Shown here piece after piece: positions 1 to 5,698 of a DNA stretch of 5,789 bases. The stretch is taken from assembly GCF_903643065.1 (NCBI RefSeq), contig NZ_CAHJWX010000154.1, forward strand, positions 1 through 5,789, written 5' to 3'. Below the pieces are notes generated by a model. That model saw only the letters and a program-made list of their open reading frames with translations, searched no databases and was not told the origin of the DNA. The translations under genes were made by a program, and so were the position numbers. The stretch comes from Sphingomonas bacterium (GTDB lineage Bacteria; Pseudomonadota; Alphaproteobacteria; Sphingomonadales; Sphingomonadaceae). How positions within the stretch are numbered: the first letter of the stretch is position 1; the number at the start of each line of letters is the position of its first letter.

Positions 1-1
1 C

Positions 2-838
2 TCCAGGCTGGCGGCGCAGGTGCTCGACGCGCTCGATCCGCAGCGCTTTGGCGGGCTGGTCAAGAGCGCGGTCGCCAGGCGGCTGACCGAGACGGAGGTC
101 GCGCCCGTCGCGGGCCAGTTGCTCAAGGCGGCGATGGCGGAGGATCGCCACCTGCCGCTGCTCGACGCCGCGATCGGCTGGGCCGGCGCCGCGCTCGCCG
201 ACAACGAGCCGCTGATCCGCCAGATCGTCCACGACAAGGTGGGCTCGATCCTGCGCTGGACGGGACTGGACGAGACCGTGTCCAATCGCCTGATCGATGG
301 CCTGTCGGGCCTGCTCGCCGACATGGCCGCCGATCCCGAACACCCGCTGCGGCTGCGCGCGGAGAACGGGCTCGCGCGGCTGGCCTGGGACCTGCGCTTC
401 GATCCGGCCGTGCAGGCGAGGGTGGAGGGCGCCAAGGCGGCGCTGATCGCCAATCCGGCGATGCAGCGCTTCCTGGACGGATTGTGGGAACAGGCGCGCG
501 CCGGCCTGCTGGCGATCGCGCGCGATCCGGAAGCCGCGATGCGCGGGCGGCTGGGCGATGTGCTGCGCCAGATCGGCGAGACGCTGCGCGACGACCGCCG
601 GCTGGCCGCCACGATCAACCGCTTCGTCCGCCGCGCGGCGGTGGGCGCGGCGGCGGATTACGGCGACGGCATCGTCCGGCTGGTCTCCGACACGGTACGA
701 AGCTGGGACACCGCGACGATCACGCGCCGGCTGGAGAACGCGGTCGGCAAGGACCTCCAGTACATCCGCGTCAACGGCACGCTGGTGGGCGGGCTGGTCG
801 GGTTGCTGATCCACGGCGTGGACATGGTGCTGGGGTAA
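2..838 (+). CDS. DUF445 (YjiN-like) membrane protein, C-terminal part, 5' truncated by window
   Basis: An open frame enters from the left edge (first full codon at base 2) and ends at TAA 836-838, giving 278 visible residues. The GTG at 20 is an internal Val codon, not a credible start. The visible part is mostly amphipathic helix rich in Ala, Leu, Arg and Asp, and it ends with the segment GKDLQYIRVNGTLVGGLVG (from base 746), a hallmark of the DUF445 family C-terminus. The last 17 or so residues are hydrophobic and Gly-rich (VGGLVGLLIH), fitting a terminal membrane helix. Full-length members are usually around 400 residues with an N-terminal membrane segment, so roughly the first third is missing. 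The biochemical function of DUF445/YjiN is not established. The gene points the same way as the downstream transporter operon, but a 221-base structured spacer and a fresh ribosome-binding site suggest it is a separate unit. Confidence 0.85.
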   Translation, partial: SRLAAQVLDALDPQRFGGLVKSAVARRLTETEVAPVAGQLLKAAMAEDRHLPLLDAAIGWAGAALADNEPLIRQIVHDKVGSILRWTGLDETVSNRLIDGLSGLLADMAADPEHPLRLRAENGLARLAWDLRFDPAVQARVEGAKAALIANPAMQRFLDGLWEQARAGLLAIARDPEAAMRGRLGDVLRQIGETLRDDRRLAATINRFVRRAAVGAAADYGDGIVRLVSDTVRSWDTATITRRLENAVGKDLQYIRVNGTLVGGLVGLLIHGVDMVLG

Positions 839-840
839 TC

Positions 841-889
841 GGGAGAGCCCCCTCCCGCTCGCGGGAGGGGGTTGGGGGTGGGCTCTCCC
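841..889. repeat. Nested inverted repeat / hairpin 1 after the DUF445 gene
   Basis: Two nested inverted repeats start two bases after the upstream stop codon. The outer arms GGGAGAGCCC (841-850) and GGGCTCTCCC (880-889) are perfectly complementary over 10 bp. The inner arms 848-858 and 861-871 (CCCCCTCCCGC/GCGGGAGGGGG) are perfect over 11 bp. The arms overlap at 848-850, so the two stems partly compete. The position suggests a role in transcription termination or mRNA 3'-end stability for the DUF445 gene, but there is no T-run, so a canonical intrinsic terminator is not shown. Similar CCCTCCCGC-type hairpins are, from memory, common between genes in sphingomonads. Confidence 0.75.
863..882 (+). 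other. G-quadruplex-type motif on the + strand
   Basis: Four G-runs of 3, 5, 5 and 3 bases (863-865, 867-871, 874-878, 880-882) are separated by loops A, TT and T. This satisfies the usual G3+N1-7 rule. The run overlaps the 3' arm of hairpin 1, so hairpin and quadruplex would be alternative folds. That the motif is present is certain; that it folds in the cell is inference. Confidence 0.55.
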
Positions 890-919
890 ATCGTGAGGCG
901 AGTACCCCGGTCGAGCGCG

Positions 920-957
920 GAGCCCACCCCCCAGCCCCCTCCCGCGTGCGGGAGGGG
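920..957. repeat. Second hairpin copy, inverted relative to the first
   Basis: Arms 936-945 (CCCCTCCCGC) and 948-957 (GCGGGAGGGG) are perfectly complementary over 10 bp around a GT loop. The flank plus 5' arm at 920-945 is close to the reverse complement of 861-885, with one extra base and one substitution. The unit of hairpin plus C/G-rich flank therefore occurs twice in opposite orientations. That points to a dispersed intergenic repeat family rather than a chance GC hairpin. Confidence 0.7.
923..943 (-). other. G-quadruplex-type motif on the - strand
   Basis: The C-runs at 923-925, 927-932, 935-939 and 941-943 read on the minus strand as G-runs of 3, 5, 6 and 3 separated by A, CT and T. 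This matches the + strand motif at 863-882 in sequence and loop pattern but lies on the opposite strand. In-cell folding is not shown. Confidence 0.5.
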
Positions 958-970
958 AGCAACCCCTCGT

Positions 971-990
971 CCCTTCCGCTCGCGGGAGGG
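971..990. repeat. Third GC-rich hairpin
   Basis: Arms CCCTTCCGC (971-979) and GCGGGAGGG (982-990) pair over 9 bp with one G-T wobble (975/986) and a TC loop. The 3' arm and following bases (GCGGGAGGGGAGC, 982-994) exactly repeat 948-960 of the second hairpin. This copy lacks the long C-rich flank of the first two, so it may be a decayed or partial unit. The remaining spacer (991-1046) shows no convincing -35/-10 pair, although the operon promoter probably lies somewhere in 839-1046. Confidence 0.65.
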
Positions 991-1046
991 GAGCCCTGCC
1001 ATTCACAACCCGTTCACCGCGCTTGCCCCGCCCGCGCGCGCCTGCC

Positions 1047-1053
1047 AAGGAGG
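1047..1053 (+). promoter_or_regulatory. Ribosome-binding site of the STAS-MlaE gene
   Basis: AAGGAGG is a near-perfect Shine-Dalgarno match 6 bases before the ATG at 1060. It decides the start: the same frame stays open back to about 484, but that stretch runs through the DUF445 gene and the hairpin spacer. The second ATG at 1069 is 15 bases from the site and less favourable. Confidence 0.85.
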
Positions 1054-1059
1054 CGCGCG

Positions 1060-2166
1060 ATGGCGGCGATGGCTGAGTTCAGCGAGGACCGGGCGGACGG
1101 CGGCACCGTGCGCTTCCGTGGCGACCTGTCGCTCGCCCGGCTGGGCGCGTTGCCGGAGCGGCTGGACAAGGTCGACGGCGCGTTCAAGCGGGTCGACCTG
1201 AGCGGGATCGACCGCATCGACACCGTCGGCGCCTGGCTGGTGCACCGCTTCGCCATCCGCCACGAGGCGGTGGTGGAAGGGCTGGACGCCGACGACCAGC
1301 GGCTGTTCGATCAGGTGATCGCCGCCGAACAGCCGGTGTCGCTGCCGCCCAAGCAACCGTCCGGGCTGATCCATCTGATCGGCGAGATCGGCGACGCGAC
1401 GGTCGCGGCTGGGCGCACCTTCGTGGGCCTGCTCGGCTTCCTGGGCGCGACCACGCTCGCCTTCCTGGCGGTGATCCGCCATCCGGGACGGTTCCGCTAC
1501 AACGCCACCGTGCAACGCTTCGAGGTGGTGGGCGTCACCGCGCTCGGCATCATAGGGCTGATGAGCTTCCTGATCGGCATGGTCATCGCGCAGCAGGGCG
1601 CGGTGCAGCTCGCGCAGTTCGGCGCGGAGAGCTTCACCATCAACCTGGTCGGGCGGCTCACCTTCCGCGAGATGGGCGTGCTGATGACCGCGATCATGGT
1701 CGCCGGCCGCTCGGGCTCCGCCTTCGCCGCGCAGCTCGGCACGATGAAGCTGACGGAGGAGATCGACGCGATGCGCACCATCGGCGTGTCGCCGATGGAG
1801 GCGCTGGTGGTGCCGCGCGTGATGGCGGCGATCCTGCTGATGCCGCTGCTCGGCTTCTATGCGTCGCTGGTCGCGCTGATCGGCGGCGGCCTGCTGGTCT
1901 GGACCACGCTGGGCATCCCGCCCGCCGCCTATATCCAGCGCATCCGCGAGGTGGTGCCGATCACCGACCTGTATATCGGCCTGATCAAGGCGCCGGTGTT
2001 CGGCGCGATCATCGCCGTCGCCGGCTGTTTCCAGGGCATGCTGGTGGAGGCCGACGCCGAACAGGTCGGCAACCGCACCACGGCGGCGGTGGTGCAGGCG
2101 ATCTTCATGGTGATCGTCCTCGACGCCTTCTTCGCGGTGTTCTTCACCTGGGTGGGGTGGGTCTGA
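1060..2166 (+). CDS. mlaE: MlaE-family lipid ABC transporter permease with N-terminal STAS (MlaB-like) domain
   Basis: Inner-membrane permease of an MCE-type phospholipid transporter, 368 residues from the ATG fixed by the strong ribosome-binding site. Residues 15-95 or so look like a STAS/MlaB domain: a 'VRFRGDLSL' strand, then VDLSGIDRIDTVGAW at 45-59, where the DLS and DTxG pattern matches MlaB and anti-sigma-antagonist STAS folds. Residues 105-368 are the MlaE domain, with hydrophobic spans near 120-138, 155-178, 205-225, 253-283, 305-325 and 345-366. The conserved segment LGTMKLTEEIDAMRTIGVSP (226-245) is the family's EExDA region that contacts the ATPase. E. coli MlaE is about 260 residues without this domain, so the extra length is the fused STAS. 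The stop TGA (2164-2166) overlaps the next start by one base. By family knowledge the permease dimer carries lipid between the membrane and MlaD; transport direction cannot be read from the sequence. Confidence 0.93.
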   Translation: MAAMAEFSEDRADGGTVRFRGDLSLARLGALPERLDKVDGAFKRVDLSGIDRIDTVGAWLVHRFAIRHEAVVEGLDADDQRLFDQVIAAEQPVSLPPKQPSGLIHLIGEIGDATVAAGRTFVGLLGFLGATTLAFLAVIRHPGRFRYNATVQRFEVVGVTALGIIGLMSFLIGMVIAQQGAVQLAQFGAESFTINLVGRLTFREMGVLMTAIMVAGRSGSAFAAQLGTMKLTEEIDAMRTIGVSPMEALVVPRVMAAILLMPLLGFYASLVALIGGGLLVWTTLGIPPAAYIQRIREVVPITDLYIGLIKAPVFGAIIAVAGCFQGMLVEADAEQVGNRTTAAVVQAIFMVIVLDAFFAVFFTWVGWV

Positions 2167-3050
2167 TGCCCCGCAAGCGCGACGACACCGTGGTCGAGGT
2201 CCGTGGCCTGCGCAACGGGTTCGGCGACCAGATCGTGCACGATGGGCTGGACCTCAGCGTCAAGCGCGGCGAGATCCTGGGCGTGGTCGGCGGCTCGGGC
2301 ACGGGTAAGTCCGTCCTGATGCGCTCGATCATCGGGTTGCAGACGCCGCTGGCGGGCGACATCACCGTGTTCGGCGAGCCCACGATCGGGCGCGAGGAGA
2401 CGGACGCGGTCGAGATCAGGAAGCGCTGGGGCGTGCTGTTCCAGGGCGGCGCGCTGTTCTCGACGCTGACCGTCGCCGAGAATGTCGAGGTGCCGCTGCG
2501 CGAGTTCTACCCGGACCTCAACGACGCGCTGCTGGACGAGATCGCCTCGTACAAGGTGGTGATGACCGGCCTGCCCGCCGACGCCGCGCCCAAGTTCCCG
2601 GCCGAGCTGTCGGGCGGCATGAAGAAGCGTGCCGGCCTCGCCCGCGCGCTGGCGCTCGACCCCGAGTTGCTGTTCCTCGACGAGCCCACCGCCGGGCTGG
2701 ACCCGATCGGCGCCGCCGCGTTCGACCAGCTCATCCAGGGGCTGCAGAAGACGCTGGGGCTGACGGTGTTCCTCATCACCCACGATCTCGACACGCTCTA
2801 CGCGATCTGCGACCGCATCGCCGTGCTCGCCGACAAGCAGGTGATCGCGGTCGGCACGATCGACGAGCTGCTGGCGCTCGATCATCCCTGGATCCAGGAA
2901 TATTTCCGCGGGCCGCGCGGCCGCGCGGCCGTGGCGAGCGTCGAGGCGCACGGGAGCGCGCAGGCGCAGGCGGCGGCGCATCCGACGGAGGTCCGCGACG
3001 AGCAGGATCGCGACGCGGGCATCAGCTCCGCCAAGATGAGGGCACATTAG
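2166..3050 (+). CDS. mlaF: MlaF-family ABC transporter ATP-binding protein
   Basis: Cytoplasmic ATPase that powers the lipid transporter, 294 residues. All nucleotide-binding elements are visible: Walker A GGSGTGKS (42-49), Q-loop Gln93 in LFQGG, signature LSGGM (148-152), Walker B LLFLDEP (168-174), D-loop AGLD (176-179) and switch His206 in ITHD. I chose ATG 2166, which overlaps the upstream TGA as TGATG and implies coupled translation; an in-frame GTG at 2157 would add three residues. The ABC domain ends near residue 248 (QEYFRGP). A hydrophilic Ala/Glu/Arg-rich tail of about 45 residues follows. In E. coli the MlaF C-terminal extension contacts MlaB of the partner half; whether this tail does the same with the fused STAS domain is unknown. 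The stop TAG (3048-3050) abuts the next ATG. Confidence 0.95.
   Translation: MPRKRDDTVVEVRGLRNGFGDQIVHDGLDLSVKRGEILGVVGGSGTGKSVLMRSIIGLQTPLAGDITVFGEPTIGREETDAVEIRKRWGVLFQGGALFSTLTVAENVEVPLREFYPDLNDALLDEIASYKVVMTGLPADAAPKFPAELSGGMKKRAGLARALALDPELLFLDEPTAGLDPIGAAAFDQLIQGLQKTLGLTVFLITHDLDTLYAICDRIAVLADKQVIAVGTIDELLALDHPWIQEYFRGPRGRAAVASVEAHGSAQAQAAAHPTEVRDEQDRDAGISSAKMRAH
2911..2930. repeat. 20-bp perfect palindrome inside mlaF
   Basis: GGCCGCGCGGCCGCGCGGCC equals its own reverse complement over all 20 bases and is also a tandem repeat of an 8-base unit. It encodes GPRGRAA at the junction between the ABC domain and the C-terminal tail of MlaF. It may be a by-product of Arg/Ala/Gly codons at high GC, or a slippage-prone site where tail length varies. 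No function is shown. Confidence 0.6.
3038..3042 (+). promoter_or_regulatory. Ribosome-binding site of the mlaD-like gene
   Basis: GAGGG lies 8 bases before the ATG at 3051, within the last codons of mlaF. It supports this start and continued translation across the zero-base junction (TAG followed directly by ATG). Confidence 0.6.
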
Positions 3051-4019
3051 ATGGAAACCCGTTCCAACCACGTGCTGGTCGGCTCGGTGGTGCTGATCCT
3101 GCTCGCGATGCTGGCGCTGTTCACCGTCTGGCTGGCGCGGATCGGCGGCAAGCACGAGAAGGAGTATGACATCTTCTTCCGCCAGTCGGTCGACGGGCTC
3201 ACCAAGGGATCGCAGGTCTCCTATTCGGGTGTGCCGTCGGGCGTGGTCAAGGACATCGAGCTGTGGAAGCCCGATCCCGATCTGGTGCGCGTGCGCATCA
3301 AGGTCGACGAGGAGACGCCGGTGCTGCAGGGCACGCACGCGTCCGCCTCGTGCAGCTTCACGGGCACGTGCACGGTGGCGCTGGACGGCGCGGTGCGCGG
3401 CGCGGCGCCGATCGGCTGCCCATCGGAGGATCCCAGCCCCGCCTGCCCGCTCGGCATCCCCGTCATCCCCCCCAAGCCCGGCGGCTTCGGCGCGCTGCTC
3501 GCGTCGGCGCCCAAGCTGCTGGAGAATGTCACCAACCTGACCGACCGGCTGACCAAGCTGCTCGGTGACCGCAACCAGTCGTCGATCCAGGGCATCCTCG
3601 CCAACACCGACCGGCTGTCCGCCGCGCTCGCCGATCGCGGGCCGGAGATCGCGGCGACGCTGGCGCAGACCCGCGTCGCGGTCCAGCAGGCGGGCGACGC
3701 CAGCCAGAAGATCGGCGACCTCGCCGCCACCACCAACGGCCTGCTCGCCAACCAGGTGACGCCGACGATCGCCAACCTCAACGGCGCGATCGCCTCCGCC
3801 AAGAAATCCGCCGATACGCTGAACGAGGTGATCGGCGCGGCCAAGCCGGGGCTGAACACCTTCTCGCGCCAGACGGTGCCGGAGGCGAACCAGCTCGTCC
3901 ACGACCTGCGCGTGACCGCGACCTCGCTGTCGTCGGTCGCCGAGAAGCTGGATCAGGGCGGCGCCGGCGCGCTGATCGGCTCGTCCAAGCTCCCCGACTA
4001 CAAGGGCAAGCGTCCATGA
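3051..4019 (+). CDS. mlaD: MlaD-like MCE-domain lipid transport protein with long C-terminal helical region
   Basis: Inner-membrane-anchored periplasmic MCE protein, 322 residues. A single N-terminal membrane anchor spans about residues 8-29 (VLVGSVVLILLAMLALFTVW). The MCE domain follows at about 37-145: DIFFRQSVDGLTKGSQVSYSG, then GVVKDIEL and VRVRIKVDEETPV, with a pore-loop region near 101-113. Residues 150-305 are rich in Ala, Leu, Asn, Asp and Thr, have almost no Gly/Pro breaks, and look like extended helix or coiled coil. E. coli MlaD has about 183 residues, so the tail here is much longer, more like the needle of PqiB or mycobacterial Mce proteins. Four cysteines (101, 107, 123, 132) sit in and just after the pore loop, in the oxidising periplasm, so disulfides are plausible. 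By family knowledge MCE proteins form hexameric rings with a central lipid channel. The stop overlaps the next start by four bases (ATGA). Confidence 0.92.
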   Translation: METRSNHVLVGSVVLILLAMLALFTVWLARIGGKHEKEYDIFFRQSVDGLTKGSQVSYSGVPSGVVKDIELWKPDPDLVRVRIKVDEETPVLQGTHASASCSFTGTCTVALDGAVRGAAPIGCPSEDPSPACPLGIPVIPPKPGGFGALLASAPKLLENVTNLTDRLTKLLGDRNQSSIQGILANTDRLSAALADRGPEIAATLAQTRVAVQQAGDASQKIGDLAATTNGLLANQVTPTIANLNGAIASAKKSADTLNEVIGAAKPGLNTFSRQTVPEANQLVHDLRVTATSLSSVAEKLDQGGAGALIGSSKLPDYKGKRP

Positions 4020-4600
4020 AGCATCCCTTCGTCCTGCTCGCCCTGGCGCCGCTCGCGGGCTGCATCAGCTTCGGCGCCAAGCCGCCGCCCTCGCTGCTGA
4101 CGCTCAGCCCGGCCGCCGTCGTGGCGCCCGGCACGCAGCAGAACTCCGCGACGCAGCGCTCGATCGTGGTGCAGGTTCCCGCCACCGCCGCCGCGCTCGC
4201 GACCCCGCGCGTGCCGGTCCAGGCGACGCCGACGACGATCGCCTATGTCAAGGACGCGCTCTGGTCGGAGCCGCCCGCGCGGCTGTTCGCGCGGCTGCTG
4301 GCCGATACGGTGACGGCGCGCGCCAATCTGGTGGTGCTGTCGGGCGTGCAGTCGCTGTCCGATCCGAGCGCGGCGCTGGGCGGCGAGCTCAAGGCATTCG
4401 GCCTCGACGCCGGCTCGTCGAGCGCGGTCGTCACCTATGACGCGACGCTGATCCGCGCCGGCCAGACCCGCGTCGAGAAGCGCCGCTTCGAGGCGCGCGT
4501 CCCCGTCCCCGCGATCGACGCCGCCAGCGCCGGCCCCGCGCTCAACGACGCCGCCAATCAGGTCGCGGCGCAGGTCGCCGATTGGGTGCGCGCGCCGTAG
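4016..4600 (+). CDS. ABC-type transport auxiliary lipoprotein (PqiC/ABC_trans_aux family)
   Basis: Predicted lipoprotein of 194 residues, last gene of the operon. The N-terminus MKHPFVLLALAPLAGC is a lipoprotein signal with lipobox LAGC (13-16) and acylated Cys16. Residue +2 is Ile, not Asp, which favours outer-membrane sorting. A Pro/Ala-rich linker is followed by the family pattern: a strand segment (SIVVQVPA, 49-56), TTIAYVKDALWSEPPARLFA (73-92), which matches the 'W...P...l..ll...l' core, then VVLSGVQSL and the later strands AVVTYDATLI and EKRRFEARVPV. It overlaps mlaD by four bases, with a plausible ribosome-binding site AAGGG at 4002-4006. By analogy with PqiC beside PqiB, it may receive the tip of the MlaD assembly at the outer membrane. 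Sequence divergence in this family is high, so the family call rests on pattern and context. Confidence 0.85.
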   Translation: MKHPFVLLALAPLAGCISFGAKPPPSLLTLSPAAVVAPGTQQNSATQRSIVVQVPATAAALATPRVPVQATPTTIAYVKDALWSEPPARLFARLLADTVTARANLVVLSGVQSLSDPSAALGGELKAFGLDAGSSSAVVTYDATLIRAGQTRVEKRRFEARVPVPAIDAASAGPALNDAANQVAAQVADWVRAP

Positions 4601-4676
4601 CTACTCGTCACGCTGGCCTTGAGCCGGGGTCCCGCTGCATCTGTCCTACACGCTCGCCACTGACTACACCGGCCGA

Positions 4677-4696
4677 GCCGGCGGAGAGGTGCCGGC
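4677..4696 (+). terminator. Weak candidate hairpin downstream of the transporter operon
   Basis: GCCGGC (4677-4682) can pair with GCCGGC (4691-4696) around an 8-base GGAGAGGT loop, followed by CGAAAAG. The stem is GC-rich but short and lacks a T-run in either direction. A second small stem, GTCAC/GTGAC around CGGC (4717-4730), lies 13 bases past the convergent isomerase stop. Either could help end transcription between the two convergent genes, but neither is a canonical intrinsic terminator. I see nothing else in 4601-4742. Confidence 0.25.
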
Positions 4697-4742
4697 CGAA
4701 AAGTCACAGATCCCCCGTCACCGGCGTGACCTTCCACGCCCC

Positions 4743-5600
4743 TCAAGGCGCCTTGCGCGTCGCCAGCGGCACGTCACACACGTCCACCCCGCCCAGCCCG
4801 ACCGTCGGCGGCTTGGGATCGGCGCGCGCGGCGAGCATCGCGGCGAAGCGGGAATTGTCCGCCGCGCGGTACTGGTAGTGCGGGCGCTGCCCGGCCGGCA
4901 GGTCGCTGGCCAGCCGCACGCTCGCGATCGGCAGCCGCTCCCCGCTTGTCGCGTACATGCCCATCGCCGCGTCGCTGCGCGGCAGCTCCGAGAGATAACC
5001 GGCGCCCTCGATCACCCGACCGACGATCGTGTAGTTGCGATCGAGCCGTCGCGCCGAGCCGCCGATCGGCATGAACAGCTCCGTGCCGCTCCCGGTATCG
5101 GGCAGCGCGTCGCGCGCGACGCCGACCGTGCCGTAGCAGTGGGTCAGCCACGCGGCGGGGCCGCGCGACGCGATCGCCCAGCCGTCGGCGGTGATGCCGC
5201 TCGCCGCGGAGTAGGCATCCGTCACCGGCAGTCGTTGCGCCGCGTGAAATCCCCCGGCCAGGTCGAACTCCGCCGCCGGTCGCGCCGCCAGGCCCGGCGG
5301 CGACGGCTTGGTCTCCGCGTCGGTGGGTGAGCCGCCCCATTGCGTCACCCAATTGTCCTGGACCCGATAGATGCTGGTGCCATCCCACCAATGCGCGAGC
5401 GCCAGCCGGCGGATGTTGGCGACGTGCTCGGGCGCATAGGTGGTGGCGAGCCGGATCACCACGCGCCGGCCGCCGGCCAGCTCCATCACCAGCAGCTGGT
5501 CGTCCGGGATCGCGCGCCAGTCCGCCTCGATCGGATCGGTGGGTGACGGCGGCGCGGCGGTGGCTTGCGGGGCGGCGGCAAGGAGCAGGAGTGGAAGCAT
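4743..5600 (-). CDS. Divergent cyclophilin-type peptidyl-prolyl cis-trans isomerase, predicted periplasmic
   Basis: Likely protein-folding catalyst (cis-trans isomerisation of X-Pro bonds), 285 residues from the ATG at 5600. The N-terminus MLPLLLLAAAPQATA is a short signal-like stretch without positive charge. An in-frame TTG at 5636 would add 12 Arg/Gly-rich residues and give a more typical n-region, so the start is uncertain; neither start has a clear ribosome-binding site. Cyclophilin blocks are visible: LLVMELAGGRRVVIRL (36-51), APEHVANIRRLA (56-67), DGTSIYRVQDNWVTQWGG (73-90) and LDRNYTIVGRVIEG (186-199). Relative to cyclophilin A, the catalytic Arg55 is kept (Arg79) and Gln63 is kept (Gln87). 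Gln111 appears replaced by Glu174, and His126 by Tyr190. An insertion of about 60 residues (91-150) follows the first active-site block, and there is a C-terminal extension. The gene converges on the transporter operon and is probably unrelated to it. Confidence 0.85.
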   Translation of the reverse strand: MLPLLLLAAAPQATAAPPSPTDPIEADWRAIPDDQLLVMELAGGRRVVIRLATTYAPEHVANIRRLALAHWWDGTSIYRVQDNWVTQWGGSPTDAETKPSPPGLAARPAAEFDLAGGFHAAQRLPVTDAYSAASGITADGWAIASRGPAAWLTHCYGTVGVARDALPDTGSGTELFMPIGGSARRLDRNYTIVGRVIEGAGYLSELPRSDAAMGMYATSGERLPIASVRLASDLPAGQRPHYQYRAADNSRFAAMLAARADPKPPTVGLGGVDVCDVPLATRKAP

Positions 5601-5650
5601 GGACGCGAGCGTGCCCCACCGCCCGCGCCCGCGCAACCGCCCGTGCCGTC

Positions 5651-5679
5651 TTGCGGCCCGGCCCCCGAGCCGCTAGCGA
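5651..5679 (+). promoter_or_regulatory. Candidate promoter for the tRNA-Ser gene
   Basis: TTGCGG (5651-5656) and TAGCGA (5674-5679) are separated by exactly 17 bases and would start transcription about 13-15 bases before the tRNA. Both hexamers are imperfect matches to the sigma-70 consensus, and the region is very GC-rich, so this is tentative. The stretch lies in the 98-base gap between the divergent isomerase start and the tRNA. Confidence 0.3.
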
Positions 5680-5698
5680 GCCGCCTTCCAGCGTATGC

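Noticed and set aside
848..990. Possible CRISPR-like array from three repeated hairpins
   Set aside because: The copies differ in length and orientation, spacing is irregular (about 68 and 23 bases between units), and there are no unique spacers of constant size or cas genes.
484..1059. Upstream extension of the permease frame to about 484
   Set aside because: The extension lies within the DUF445 gene in another frame and runs through the hairpin spacer. Its translation is Arg/Ala/Pro-rich, and the AAGGAGG site at 1047 fixes the start at 1060.
1929..3902. A 657-codon open frame on the minus strand across mlaE, mlaF and mlaD
   Set aside because: Its translation is Arg/Gly/His-rich low-complexity sequence with no domain, and it lies opposite three well-supported genes. 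Long antisense frames are expected at this GC content.
4601..4742. A small gene or RNA in the convergent spacer
   Set aside because: Only fragments of shadow frames and short weak stems are present, with no ribosome-binding site plus start or recognisable RNA structure.
4689..5330. A 213-codon + strand open frame opposite the isomerase
   Set aside because: The Arg/His-rich translation resembles no family and is antisense to clear cyclophilin motifs.
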